Origin: Aporrectodea caliginosa
Lineage: Eukaryota > Annelida > Clitellata > Crassiclitellata > Lumbricidae
Direction: 5' to 3'
Assembly: GCA_020284085.1 (NCBI GenBank)
Contig: JACEVL010000417.1
Span: 248,001 to 312,000, forward strand
Length of the DNA stretch: 64,000 bases
How positions within the stretch are numbered: position 1 is the stretch's first letter; each line of letters starts with the position of its first letter. The notes beneath the pieces were generated by a model. It saw only the letters and a list, made by a program, of their open reading frames with translations. It made no database searches and was not told where the DNA came from. Shown here piece after piece: positions 47,690-59,142 of this stretch. A program made the translations under genes and the position numbers.

Positions 47690-47920
47690 TGTATTGTATT
47701 TGAACACTTGTTATAGCGCCCTTACCAGATTGCCCATTCAGAGGCGCTCCCGACTACTGCGCGGACGCGGAATCGGAGTTTCACGCCGAAGCGCATGAGC
47801 AATTGCGAGTGAAGGACTTGCCCAGGGTCCCTACGCGGCGGCTTTGAGGTGGATTCGAACCCGCAACCCTCCAGCTGCAAGGCACCGAACATACCCCTAT
47901 ACCACCGCGCCCCAATTCTA
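47690..47920 (-). mobile_element. tRNA-derived SINE with LINE-like ATACA tail, minus strand
   Basis: On the minus strand the head reads gcgcggtggtataggggta (A box) and gggttcgaatcca (B box). The body ends gcgctataacaag plus an aatacaatacaata tail. That ending is like the 3' end of the CR1/L2-type LINEs here, which suggests the LINE machinery mobilises it. Confidence 0.75.
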
Positions 47921-47967
47921 TAGTCTACATGTATACGGTCGCCCTTCTTGTGGCGCGCTATGCACAC

Positions 47968-48471
47968 TAGGGTGGGGTGAAAAAATATTTTTTGCAGCAA
48001 ACGTTTTCTAATAGTGATGAAAAGTTGCCAGTATTTTAGAGTAAGTAGTGTGCAAAATATTTTTGATTTTGCTTTGTGTCTTCATTTTCTAAAGCTGTGG
48101 GCGAATCTTCAGATCAATCGGCCATATCAGATCAGGCAGTTGCGGAAATCGCACCTTGTGTGATAGGCTGCAGGACTGTGGAAGCGTAGGCCTAATGCCC
48201 AATGAGTGCAGCGACGTCATCACCAGGAACAAAATTAGGAGAAATCGAAAGAATGGTCCAGATAGATCTGAAGATTCCCCCAAAGTTCAAGATAAAATGC
48301 ACTACATTGACGTGTTTCCACAGAATTTCACATATTAAAATATTCCCGCCGGTAGAGGGCAGAAGACACGAAGCAAAAATATTTTGCACACTACTTACTC
48401 TAACATTCTGGCAACTTTTCATAACTATTAGAAAACGTTTGCTCCAAAAAATATTTTTTCACTCCACCCTA
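47968..48471. mobile_element. MITE with ~110-bp inverted repeats, 8-bp duplication
   Basis: It begins tagggtggggtgaaaaaat and ends with the inverse (ttcactccaccct plus a). A perfect duplication atgcacac flanks it (47960-47967, 48472-48479). No ORF is recognised. Confidence 0.85.
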
Positions 48472-48704
48472 ATGCACACTGCACAACAGTATGCCATTCA
48501 GGTAGGCTAGATGAGTCGGATGTCTGAAGTCCGAGAAGGCAAATAATTTATCTACTATAATATTCAGACATGTTCAAACATGAAATGGCACAAACCATGA
48601 CAGTAATTGCTTCTGTAATCTCCGCATTAGATCGTAGGCTACTTCCTTTAATATTTTCCTAACACTCTGACGCTATAGTTGCCGTTGAGCTTAATCTTTG
48701 CTCA

Positions 48705-49137
48705 CACTGGCTCCTCTTGCGTCTATCTTCATGTCACCTTATGCTACTCCCTAACTTTTATCCTGATATCATATTAGGCTGGTTCTCCAACAAACTATGC
48801 CTAGCATACTTTTCTCAATAATATACTTAGGTCAACCTGCAAGAGAAACACAGTTGCGCATTCCGACTTCATCGTTCCTCTCTTCGGATCGTCTTAACCT
48901 TTTTGATCTTCGTGTGAGAACGGCCATAGCTCAGTCCCGTGCCTTTGCTTGCATTGGACCTTCGCTATGGAATCAACCTCCCCATTAGTTCGCACCACCA
49001 TACTATCCGGTGGCCCTACTACATCTTTTCGCCACCTCAAAACTTGTCTTTTCTCTCGGGGGCTTTCGCACCGGGAGTGCCTCTGATTGGTGTGCAATGT
49101 GAGACGAGCTTTATAAATCTTTAAATACAATACAATA
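48705..49137 (+). mobile_element. CR1/L2-type LINE 3' fragment
   Basis: It starts in the LHWLPL-type coding region (cacactggctcctcttgcg). It then encodes RTAIAQSRAFACIGPSLWNQ and ends gctttataaatctttaaatacaatacaat. Same family as 19540-21895. Confidence 0.8.
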
Positions 49138-49336
49138 ATGCATACATGCATTTACAACTGCTTCCATTACATGCATGGTTACGATTAGATCTTTTACGCA
49201 TCTATGATAGCACCTCAGACTTAGAAATGAATGGCAATCTTTGTAGGAAAATTCTCTGCTTACATTATTATCACGGTTACGTACAAACATTGCGAATTTG
49301 AGCAGCCTGTATTATAGTTTGTTATAAATATTTTAG

Positions 49337-49594
49337 GCTGTCGTCAGAGCGTAGATGGCAGGGAATATTCTGGAACTGTAAATGTCACACAATCCGGGAA
49401 ATCCTGTATTAATTGGACGACGTTGAAAACTGAATTAAATGTGTCGCACCTGCTAGGAACCGCATCGGATGCATCAAACTTTTGCCGTAATCCGGCTCCT
49501 GAAGTATATCAAGAAGGTGTTTGGTGCTGTTACTCACTTGAGGGATGTGGAAACCCATCTTGTTGTTGTGAATACTGTGATGTCCCGCTTTGCA
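49337..49594 (+). CDS. Gene 2 exon: kringle domain 2, cysteine-enriched
   Basis: A phase 1-1 exon of 258 nt (acceptor ttttag, donor GTAAGT). Kringle landmarks: GCRQSVDGREYSGTVN, SGKSC, NW, NFCRNPAPE, GVWCCYS, EYCDVPLC. Beyond the six canonical cysteines it has five more (the doubled CC after VW, one in EGC, and a CCC run before EYC). That gives eleven, an unusual number for a kringle. Confidence 0.85.
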
Positions 49595-50376
49595 GTAAGT
49601 AACAATAACCGTGAACATTTTCAAAAGTCTGTGGTACGTTGCATATTTCAATGTATTACAAAACTGAGAAATAAAAAACTGAATCTGCATGGACCTATTG
49701 TAAATCATGTACATATCAACTGATGGCGCTATATAAATAACCGTGGATACATCTCTGCTACATACAGTATTACAACAAAACCTCATGTGGATTGGTCATG
49801 GAGCTAGAATGCCTGGCGGTCAGAACCAGTTGAGGTCAATGCATGTAAGATTCACGGGGAATAAAGGAGAGGAAGAGCTGTTCCTTAAGCTAACTCTGCG
49901 GCAGCCACGGGTATGAAGCGTTGGTGACTTCATTTTCTCAGCCTCTGCATGTGAGGGCGGATGGCCAATCCTCTCCCTCTCCGTTTCATATTCCCAGCGA
50001 TAGTGTACTGTCAGTGTAGGCCTACTCATTATAGCTGAGTTGGCTAGGGCGTTCGAGTAGAACGGAGATCTTAAACCACATTTCTGCCCTTGTAGGGATT
50101 TAAAACCCGATCTCTGGATTAACAGTCCAGCACACTAACCACTACACTATTGAGCAACACTAGAAACCATTGCAATCAATCAATCAATCAATTTTCAAGC
50201 ACTAGAGGAACGATTCAATTAACTGGAGACTATTTTTCACACCTGTCGCAGCCATGCGGCTGGTTTTTAGAACTAATGAGGATGAAGAAAATTATGTTTT
50301 TAATTCATTTTATGTATGTTGTTCCACCAATATTTAATTTCTTCTCATGCAAGTAAAAAAGTTCTTCTTGTAACAG

Positions 50377-50628
50377 ATTGCATTACACCAATCTGGAGAC
50401 ATCTTCCGAATAGCTTCTCTCCTGGTGGTCGACCATACTACGAATTTACGACCGAAGAAAGTTGCAAGACCGCTTGCGTAGCATATTTTGACAATTGTTC
50501 TGCAGTTGATTTCAGCGAGGACAACGGTATATTCATCTGTTGGATCCATGTCGACCAGACCGATTTATTGACAACATTTACCTGGAAAAATGTCAACCAA
50601 TTTCAAATTATTGGCTGCCATGAGACAG
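50377..50628 (+). CDS. Gene 2 exon: PAN/apple-like domain 2
   Basis: A phase 1-1 exon of 252 nt (acceptor cttgtaacag, donor GTAACA). It encodes DCITPIW, ESCKTACVAYFDNCSAVDF, FICWIHVDQTDL and IIGCHETG. It is the same length as PAN 1 and shares the SC-x-x-AC-x-x-YFDNC-x-AVD and FICWIH cores. The kringle-PAN pair was therefore probably duplicated as a unit. Confidence 0.72.
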
Positions 50629-50650
50629 GTAACACAAATTCCATTCTAGT

Positions 50651-50788
50651 ATGAATGTATGTATGGATGTATATGTATTATGTATGAATGCATATATGTA
50701 TGTATGTATGTATGTGTATGTATGTATATGTATGTATGTATGTATGTATGCATGTATGTATGTATGTATGTATGTATGTATGTAGTAT
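50651..50788. repeat. (TGTA)n microsatellite
   Basis: tgtatgtatgta repeats with gtgta interruptions, just after the PAN 2 donor. Confidence 0.95.
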
Positions 50789-51530
50789 GTAGCCTGGGCT
50801 AGCCTATTTTAGAACTGCTCAGATCGTTTTCCACTTTGGCTACACCTTAGAACTGCCCAGTTCGTTTTCCACTTGGGGTATATCATCGTTCATTGTTAAA
50901 AATCAAAGGAAAGCATTTTTGCTGAACATGGATTAATGTACCATTATGCGTCGTAAATTATGCGTCGATCCAGTCGCCATCGGCAAAACAAAGCGTAAGC
51001 CCATAGCAGCTCTGATTTTGACCCGCGACTTACGATTATTCGATATTGTAAAAGCAGTATCTTTTTGAAACTATGTTGTTGTATGTCTTGTGTTTGGTCA
51101 GCCTTAATTTGCAATACCAGGACAAACTGTCCTTTTCTCTTGATTTAGGTCTACAAGATATTTTTATTGAATCTATCGTTTGCTCATGCCTTAAAACCTA
51201 CATCAGTGTCTCTATCATGCATAATATTTTAAACCCAGGAAAACAGTTAAACTGTCTGGCAATTATTTTTTGTATTTTATACATGTTCGTATGAAAGGTG
51301 ATGAAGCTCTTGGTTTTATTACAGAAGCCGTTCTAAAACCCAGTTGGTCAAACACTGTTAAGCTTACAGAAGCCGGGCTACTGTAACTGGCAATGTATTT
51401 TTGTATTTTATACATGTTCGTATGAAGAGGTAATGAAGCTCTTGGTTTTAATTGCAATAACCACCGTACCAGATGCATCCAAGATACGTCAACTCTCAGG
51501 TATATCGGTCTGCATCACTTAAAAGTACAG
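50789..51530. other. Gene 2 intron with a decayed mucin-repeat edge
   Basis: Two ~110-bp stretches near 51272 and 51395 (acatgttcgtatgaa ... aatgaagctcttggtttta) are direct repeats. From about 51453 the DNA repeats the mucin exon (ataaccaccgtaccagat) but out of frame with a stop. The coding repeat array probably once extended leftward. Confidence 0.55.
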
Positions 51531-52394
51531 ATTTTTCCAGCACAGGGGCAAAATCTACATCGGTTAAACCTACAATAACCACCGTACCAGATTCATCCAG
51601 TGAATCAACCAATAGCAGAGTTGCTGAAACTACAAAATTAGCTAATGAAGATGTCTCAGGTATATCGGTCGCAGCTACAGAGTTTAAAACTACAACATCT
51701 GCTCTTCAAGATGTATCCAGCACAGAAGAGAAAATCGAATTAACCAACGTAACAAAGTTAGCTACTAATAGAGATGCCTCCAGCACACCAGTGAGTGTGA
51801 ATATTATTGACACCACAACATCTGTTATTCGAGATGCCTCCATCTCAGCAGCTGAAACAACTACGGGCGAAACTACCAAATTCACCACTAATCGAGATGA
51901 CGTCAGCATATCGGTCAACACGAAACTTGGTGAAACCACCAAATATGACATTCGAGATGCCTATAACACATCAGTTGAAACAACAATGGGCCAAACTACA
52001 AGTCTCGCAAGTAGTGATGCCTCCAGTGAATCAAACACAACAAAAAACTGTGAAACTACAACAGCTCCTGTTCTAAATTCTTCCAACACAGCAGTTGAAT
52101 CTAAAAGTGGAGAAACAACAAAATCCGCTACTACGCAGTATACCTCCAGCATGTCAGTCGAAACCACAGTAGTTGAAGACACGAAAGAACTCGCTAGTGC
52201 AGTCACTGTGAGCACGGCGAGTGACATCACACCTGGTAAGACCGCAAATACTGTTCGCACACTCTCCTACAGCAGCGTTTCTTACAGCCAAGTCACGGAA
52301 ACGATAACGTCCAACCCTATTTTGGTTGAAACACCAGATTTAGTTTCAGAAATGACATCAACGACTGACATGTACGTTTCTTCAATTGAAACAG
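51531..52394 (+). CDS. Gene 2 exon: Ser/Thr-rich mucin-like stalk
   Basis: An 864-nt exon (288 codons), phase 1-1 with acceptor aaaagtacag and donor GTACGT. Composition is dominated by Thr, Ser, Glu and Lys. Degenerate ~20-residue repeats carry a GETTK core (GETTKFTT, GETTKYDI, GQTTSLA, GETTKSA) alternating with RDAS/SVETT. This looks like an O-glycosylated extended stalk between the lectin-like modules and the CCP array. The left boundary is chosen for phase; an upstream in-frame extension to 51473 cannot be excluded. One cysteine is present (KNCET). Confidence 0.7.
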
Positions 52395-52437
52395 GTACGT
52401 TTAAGTTGACGTTAAACTTTTCAAACGTATAGCAGTT

Positions 52438-52458
52438 ACTATTATTATTATTATATTA

Positions 52459-52490
<32 letters not shown>

Positions 52491-52545
52491 TTTTATTTTT
52501 TATTATATTATTATTACTATTATTATTATTATTATTATTATTTTT
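52438..52545. repeat. (ATT)n microsatellite
   Basis: ATT triplets with a few interruptions directly after the mucin exon. Confidence 0.95.
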
Positions 52546-53280
52546 CATTAACTATTTATGACCGAACAATCGATGGCGCTGAACAATTGTGAGTAAAGGA
52601 TATGCTTAAGGTCCCTTCACAGTAACCGTCTTAGGGCACCGCAAGGATTAGTGACTGGGTCACTGTTCATAACTGCCCTATCTGTATAAACGATAAGACG
52701 TTTTATACAAAAGTTTGGCTTTAATATCAAAAGTTATGTAGACAGTTGCTGATGAAGAAAAGGGGAAATATTTCGGCACGAAACTAAGAATAATCTTCAA
52801 ATGGCCATCGATTATTCATTCATTATTATAGCGCCCCTTCATAGAAACTACTCAGAGACGCTCCCGGCTTCAGCACGGCCAATAAGTACAGTTTTGAGTT
52901 TAAGCAGCCAAAAAACTTCAGTTAGACTCCCAGGGAGCAATCGTAGGGTGTAATAAGAGTGTAAAATCCTAGACAATTATTGAAGCAACAGAAGCTAAAG
53001 ACGACAAGTAAAGCTAGCAGCGCCAAAAATACAATGGTAAGGCTGTGAAATTCCCTTATGGGGTTACTGTTGCATATTGACTGCATTCTGCATACTGGAA
53101 TCCATGTATGAAAAAGACATAAAACAATGGGATAAAGTAATAAGAAACTCTTTTGTACGCTGTGAGCATACATGTACATAATGCACTGTTATCTTATTTT
53201 ATCGTTTAGAGCACAAATGTACATAATGAATGCTTGTTCAAAGTACTGTTCCAAGCAGAATAATGTTGTGTATCGTACAG
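52546..53280. other. Gene 2 intron
   Basis: Contains stretches like SINE/LINE ends (atggcgctgaacaatt near 52573, agcgccccttcatagaaac near 52830). No exon is seen. Confidence 0.45.
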
Positions 53281-53394
53281 ATGATTCACAGACGTCCAAG
53301 AGTTCTAAGGCGTCTGGAAACACGGAAATCATAACGACGCCATCCTCTGAAACTTCGATACCGGAATCTAACGGTTTGTCCACTACGAGAGAAG
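53281..53394 (+). CDS. Gene 2 exon: short Ser/Thr linker
   Basis: A phase 1-1 exon of 114 nt (acceptor tatcgtacag, donor GTGAAT). It encodes DSQTSKSSKASGNTEIITT, then SSETSIPESNGLSTTRE, a Ser/Thr spacer joining the mucin stalk to CCP A'. Only its last ~10 bp and the donor have a counterpart in copy 1 (5678-5687), so the duplication breakpoint lies inside this exon. Confidence 0.6.
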
Positions 53395-53995
53395 GTGAAT
53401 TATTATATTCTACGCGTTTTCGATTTTGGTCTACATAGGAAGAGTTTACCCGAGTTAAAACTTTGAAGTTGTCATGTCAAAATCTGCCAACATTTAATAC
53501 AACATGATAAGGTTTAGAACCCGTATATAAAATAAAGGGATTCCTACCATTCCTTTTTGAAAAAATTTGCACAATTTTTGGCCTGCAAGGTTCCGCTGCC
53601 TTCATCAAATCAGTTATTGGCCGAATAGTCCTCGACCCATAAAATTATTCATCCCTTCATGAAATTCCTTTTTCTATACAGCGATGCCATTTACCAAGCC
53701 TGCGTCCTCACAGACCTTCTTTACAATTGTGGCCGGAGTGGGGTCACGCTGAAGCCAAGCGCTAACGCGACAATCTGGTGATTAACCAGAACACAACATC
53801 TGCCAGGAGGAGTAGGCTACACTTATTCCACAATGTTTCTGCACGCACACGATGGATTTGACCCCAGCAGTAGCCAGCTACACTTCTGGGTAACATTACT
53901 CTATCAAATGTTTTCCAATATGCCCACGTTTCCGATTATATCTGTCAGCATGTACTAATAAATAGTAATATCTGTAATGAAAACTGTTTATCCAG

Positions 53996-54178
53996 ATACG
54001 ACGAGCTGTTCCATCCCTCCACCAGCAGCGAACGCGACACTGCAAGTGTTTAACCACGAACAGGGAAAAGTTGTCGTTTACACCTGTATACCTGGATATC
54101 GTTTTCCCTCTGGCGGCACAAGTAGAACCATCATATGCATAAATAATAACTGGAGCGCCATCGTAGTCGGATGCGCAG
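53996..54178 (+). CDS. Gene 2 exon: CCP/sushi domain A'
   Basis: A phase 1-1 exon of 183 nt (ttatccag, GTGAGT). CCP signature: TSCSIP, VVYTCIPGYRFPSGG, TIICINNNW and VGCAG. It is the first CCP of the gene 2 array and the partner of 6260-6442. Confidence 0.85.
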
Positions 54179-54324
54179 GTGAGTCGTCTGCGATGCCCAA
54201 TGATATAATTATTACGGTGGCACTGTAGCCGATTTGTGAGAACGCTGGCCTTGCTACACTGAGATTATGGAATCGAAACTCCTATTAGATGGTTCTCGTA
54301 TACGCTGTACAGGGGCTTTGACAG

Positions 54325-56335
54325 TAAAGTGGTCCAAAATCACTAAGTATCTCAGAGTTGCCCTCCACAACCCTCCTTTTGTTCTATGGCTTCCCACTAT
54401 TACCTCTACCAAATTTGAGAGAGATTGATGAGTATTTAGAGGTCGCTCAAGGTCAGGGTATTTTCACCATATTAAACATGAAATCGGTAACTGCACTAAG
54501 AACAGAAAACAGAATCTGAGTTGAATTAAAACATATAGTGTAGCAATGAAAATGAGGTTCCAAAATGTTCAAGTTTGCTATGGAAACACTGGAACTTTTC
54601 TGTAATAACACATTTTATATCCTCTGTCATCTTCATTTTGTATACCTTACAGCAGGACGGATAGGTTCTTCTGTGGCGTTTCACGAGCTGAAGGCTGCTC
54701 TTCACTGCTTGTCACCGATTAATTCTACTGCTGCATCAAACCAATGGCTCTCCCAAGCAGAGTCGTTCATAACTGTCATGATGACACTGCCTTTAGGAGG
54801 TCCTGGTAGGAGTGATCATCGCATCATTCCTCTAGGATCCTTTACCAGGAAGAAGGCCTTCTCTTTTCCATTCAAGTTCAGAATACGCGATGACAGTAGT
54901 TCTCTCTGTGACGGAAGATACAAGGCCAAGGGAGCTGAGGGGTACCCGAGGATGGTTAAAACTTTGGAAGGTATATCAGTGTTTCACATCCACTCCAAAC
55001 ATGTCGTCAAACAACGACAGGCTGACCAAAATTTTGAAACGTACCAGGTATGCCTACCGAATGCGGCCGAGGCAATCTTTGCCACTCTCATATTTAGATA
55101 TTTCTGAGCTCCTCCAGTAGCAGTATATCGTTGAGTGGTGCTCTTATAGGCAGAGGAGCTTCATGCAAGAACCGAAAATAGACAAGGCTCACAAAAAGTG
55201 TGGCTCTTTTCACTTTCAGTTGGAGAGAACAGCTGCTGGAAACAAATATTTTAATGCTAAAGATGGCTTTCACCATCCAACGTCTCCTGGTCCCCCAAAG
55301 GAAACTCTTGCTCCCTTTTCACCACCCAGGAAGATCAAACTGAGAAATTCTCGTAGTTTCTCTCTGATGTGACCCTTCACAGAATTTCACCATTTTTTTA
55401 CTCGAAGAGCAGAAGTGTGTGCATCAAAGATGAGTCGGAAGCCATCATTTGTCGCTTGGTCAAAGTGTGGCAAGCTTTGCTGGAACTTCCTGAGCATAGG
55501 ACAGATCTAGGTTGATAAAACCAGAACAGCAAGAGGAAGTTCATCATGATGCAAGCACTCCAGGTTAATTCTTGCTATGCGAATTCTCAATATGCAGGCA
55601 CCATTCTTCTGCGAGTATTGCTGGCAGTGATGGACTTTGACTAGACTCCGAAGCAGTAGTCAAGTCCTCAGGCAGGCTTCAGCTTGTTGGTTACCAGTTC
55701 TGCAGAATTGTTGGATCACCCAGTATATATGTCTTCACGTCACCTATGAGTAGTAGTGCAAGTCTGTCACCTGTTCCTCATGCTTCTCGTAGGCTGTAGC
55801 ATGATCGTCGGATGGAATTTGTTGGAAGATGGGACCCAGACTTTTCTGTGCCCTCTCTACCAGCCAAACTTCAACACTGCTTCTTGTCTTTGCCATTATT
55901 GTGTTTCTGAGCTATGTCAAAAACTTTACAGTCAAGTTGTCAATTCCTAAAATTCACCAATGTACTAATAAATCTGACTAAGCACAAAAGTTTAGAGTTC
56001 TTAAAAGCAATTTTAAAAATGCCACAAGCACATTCCATAAAAGAATAGTTAATAATGTTAGATTGGTATTTCTCAACTTCAGTTTAAAACAATGTCAGTT
56101 CAAAATTAAGTAGCAACCGGTTCTAATAATATTTTTTGAGTAGACAACAGTCAATAATTTCCACTATGCCATGGTATTATCAAGAGAATGTTTGGCGACT
56201 TGAGCGACCTCTAAAAATGCTCCAATCTGCTTCGCTGGGTCCACATCTGACTTAGGAGAGGTAGAACAGATTTAGACTTGTGGAGCAAAGTTCTGCTAAA
56301 GATGAAATTTTACCATTGTGGCGTGGACCACCCTA
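54325..56335 (-). mobile_element. ~2-kb DNA transposon with long TIRs and decayed transposase-like ORFs
   Basis: The ends are taaagtggtcca and tggaccacccta. Diverged inverted repeats extend ~125 bp inward to atttagaggtcgctcaag (54433-54451) and its inverse (56199-56217). Right flank ttgagcag and left flank ttgacag fit an 8-bp duplication with one base lost. Copy 1 has the empty site ttgaggag near 6563. The minus strand encodes coding-like pieces, e.g. FRFLHEAPLPIRAPLNDILL near 55170-55100 and LALYLPSQRELLSSRILNLN near 54930-54870. I do not recognise the transposase family. Confidence 0.75.
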
Positions 56336-56476
56336 TTGAGCAGGTCCTTCACTCACAATTACTCAGCGCCATTGATTGATGCTAGGCATTAGATAGTGGC
56401 ATTTAGTAAATGCATAATTACAATAAATGATAATAATAACAATAGTAGCCTTTCATCCTGCGCTCTACATTCCTAG

Positions 56477-56749
56477 TGCAAGTCAACTTTCAGGAAATAC
56501 AAGTGTGCGAGCACTATCTAGGAATTTCTTTGAGGTCGTATAGAGTCTACGTTCGCAACAAGTGTGAGAAAGTTTCTCTAAATTGTCATGCAAACATGTC
56601 GATAAATTCATGGTTTAGTTTGCTAAATTCTCAACGTCTCTGTGATAACTTTTTAGAAACTAACTCATTTGTTGATTTTACAAGAATAAACATTTTTCAT
56701 AGAACTCTCGCTGATACTCACTTTTACTCAGCGAAAATCAATAAGACAT
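56477..56749 (+). other. Open frame of uncertain status in copy 2
   Basis: After cattcctag a phase-1 frame of about 92 codons runs to TAA at 56752-56754, with five cysteines (QVCEHY, NKCEKV, LNCHAN, RLCDNF, NKTC). The homologous stretch in copy 1 (about 7040-7190) is not open and is cut by a LINE. Joining it to exon B' at the last phase-1 GT would create a stop. It could therefore only be an alternative terminal exon, or chance. Confidence 0.3.
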
Positions 56750-56956
56750 GTTAAATTGTTGGAAGTGACTTTATACTGAGTCAGTGATTCTATGTATTAT
56801 TCTTCAGGCTTTTTTATAAATATAATTTGTCGTTGATAGGAATTTAAGATACTAGAGACTGCCTAAAGTTTGAACTTATAATCCGATGGTAGCAGTTAAT
56901 AGCTGTCGCATTTATTTTCTCTGCATCCTTGATTTTATTAGTTTATTGATTTTCAG

Positions 56957-57109
56957 AAGTGCCTTGTGGTATCCAGACGGCAGTAAGAAACCGGAAAGAA
57001 ATTCTGGGAAACTGCGAATTGCTCAATGAAGGATGGTCAGCGGCGAATACGATGTGTAGCTCAGTCAACGAAGATGAAACTCTGATCAATCAACGATCAA
57101 ACTGTGCTG
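56957..57109 (+). CDS. Gene 2 exon: four-cysteine module B'
   Basis: A phase 1-1 exon of 153 nt (ttttcag, GTAAAT). Identical to exon 8828-8980 except Gly to Glu (SVNEDE) and three silent changes. The family is unrecognised. Its position between the first and second CCP is kept in both genes. Confidence 0.75.
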
Positions 57110-57803
57110 GTAAATTGACAGTTTAAGTGTTTAGATGTAATCACGACCACATATCTAGAGGCCCTACTTAGAGGTGGCAACTGTGAAAATATTGTTAGTC
57201 GCCCCGGTGTCTTATGCATAAGGCATAACTGATAGTACACTTAAAACTAAACGGTAGTCAGATCGATTCCACAAACTCAATTGGCTCAGACAGACAGACA
57301 GGCAGCGAATGGGGAATAGATCTGCAATCTGTTGTCTTCAATGTATATATTAAAGAACTCACTGGAATTTTTATAAGAACTGTGAAAATTCTAGAACTAG
57401 GCGTTACATGTACAAACTAGTAACCGATATTCACATATCTTGTAAACGCGTATGTTGAACGGTGGTGAAAACCGAACACTCAAAATGCAGAGAGCACAGC
57501 AAATTTAGATGATACTCGCTAACCAGAAATGCAGCAGAAAGAATTTTAAACAACATGCTAATAAGTTGACTATTTATTTTCTTTTTCTTATTCTACTGGT
57601 TATACAGTAGCATTTATTGTTAGCAATCGGTGCACATGCATTAAACTCTTTGACGAATGCTGAACATATTGCCATGTGTGCAATGTTAGTTAACCCTATA
57701 CTCCAGCTAACTTAAGCCTCTGTTTCTCCAAATTATGGGCTCTCCGTCGTATTATTATTTTGTATAGAACGCCTAAAGCAAACAGAGGTTTGTGTGTTGC
57801 TAG

Positions 57804-57980
57804 GTAACCGTTGTCATCCAGTGCCTTTGGTAGCAAATACAACATCGGCAAATCTCAACCAGTCTTCGCGGAGTGTGTTGATTCGATGTCGGAAAGGCCA
57901 CCGATTTCCTGATGGCTCAAGAAAGTCGGTTTTCAATTGCAGCGTCGACGGCAGTTGGAATCATATTCCTTCATGCGGGG
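57804..57980 (+). CDS. Gene 2 exon: CCP/sushi domain C'
   Basis: A phase 1-1 exon of 177 nt (ttgctag, GTAATT). CCP signature: NRCHPVPLV, VLIRCRKGHRFPDG, VFNCSVDGSW and PSCGG. Partner of 10401-10577. Confidence 0.85.
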
Positions 57981-59142
57981 GTAATTTGAATTTTGCTCAT
58001 AAACATTTCCAGCTTTCCCAATTCAGTTCAATTCATTAGCCGTATTGATAACCAAAAATACAAGTTCATCTCAATTTGTTATAATTGTTCTCGGGTGTCA
58101 ACGGGTAGACCCGAAACTAGCAATATCGTTCCGCTGGCAGGATCGCTCCTTTCTTATTTCTATTTCAATACACAGTAATATTGACCATCAAAGCTTGAAT
58201 TGAAAACAGTAAAGAAATGTGCCAAGATGCAGATATGTGCAAGGCGATTCTTGCGCAGTATTGCATGCAAATATTTAAAGTCTATAGCCTATATTAGCCA
58301 TTCGTTATAATGTTTAACATGTAGGGATGCCTTAAAATACAGGTTTAATTATGTTTTGAAATAGTGTTCAGTAGGCAGAGAAATTAACTCAGCGGTCAAG
58401 GAATTCAGCCAAAACAGCTAGCGTGACATGTGCGATATTTGTCGCAAGATCTAGCATAATGACCATGTAGGCTATTTCCAGGTTCAAATAAAACAAAACC
58501 TATGAAAATTTACAGGAAACAGTTTCCCGTGAAATCTAAACATCAATATAAAAATTATAACTCTGCAGTTTATTATTCAAGTTTAACGTCAGTAGGCATA
58601 TTGCAAAAAGGACAAACAAAGGTTGAGTACCGGTACTGTCTCTATAGGGGCGGGGGGTTACGGACAGTGTGAATGACGCGCTTTTGTTGAATTGCAAGTC
58701 GACTAAAGTGGGATTGATAATTTGAGGCCCGGGTAATATTTCAATGAAATCGGTGTCGGTAGGTTAACGAGCAATATAAGGTAACTATTGCATTTCGCAG
58801 TATATGGTTCGTACTTTTTAAGTTCAGAAAAAGTGTTTTAGCTCTAAACCAAGTTCATACAAGTTGTAGCTCGGCATTTACTAACTTAACTTGCTTAACT
58901 CTGCTGATTTATACGACAGAAATAGACCATACAATTGTATCATCAACATATTATTATAAACTAAAGCATCGATAAAGTGTAGGTAATATCATTTATTTAC
59001 GCCAACAGTAGGCCTATGTGATTACAACGTTACGTAAACTTCGAGCCTAGTGATAAGCAAAAAATCAAAGTATAATAGGCTTAAATATGTATAAGTAAAC
59101 CTCCAGGTTGCAAGCAATGAATTAAGTCAAATATATATAAAT
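57981..59142. other. Gene 2 intron, nothing recognised
   Basis: The first ~350 bp align to copy 1 (10578-10880), and the rest has no counterpart there. No exon is seen. Confidence 0.5.

Noticed and set aside
54565..55107. 180-residue plus-strand open frame
   Set aside because: Lies inside the TIR transposon; the minus strand gives the more protein-like segments, so this is probably the antisense shadow of a decayed transposase.
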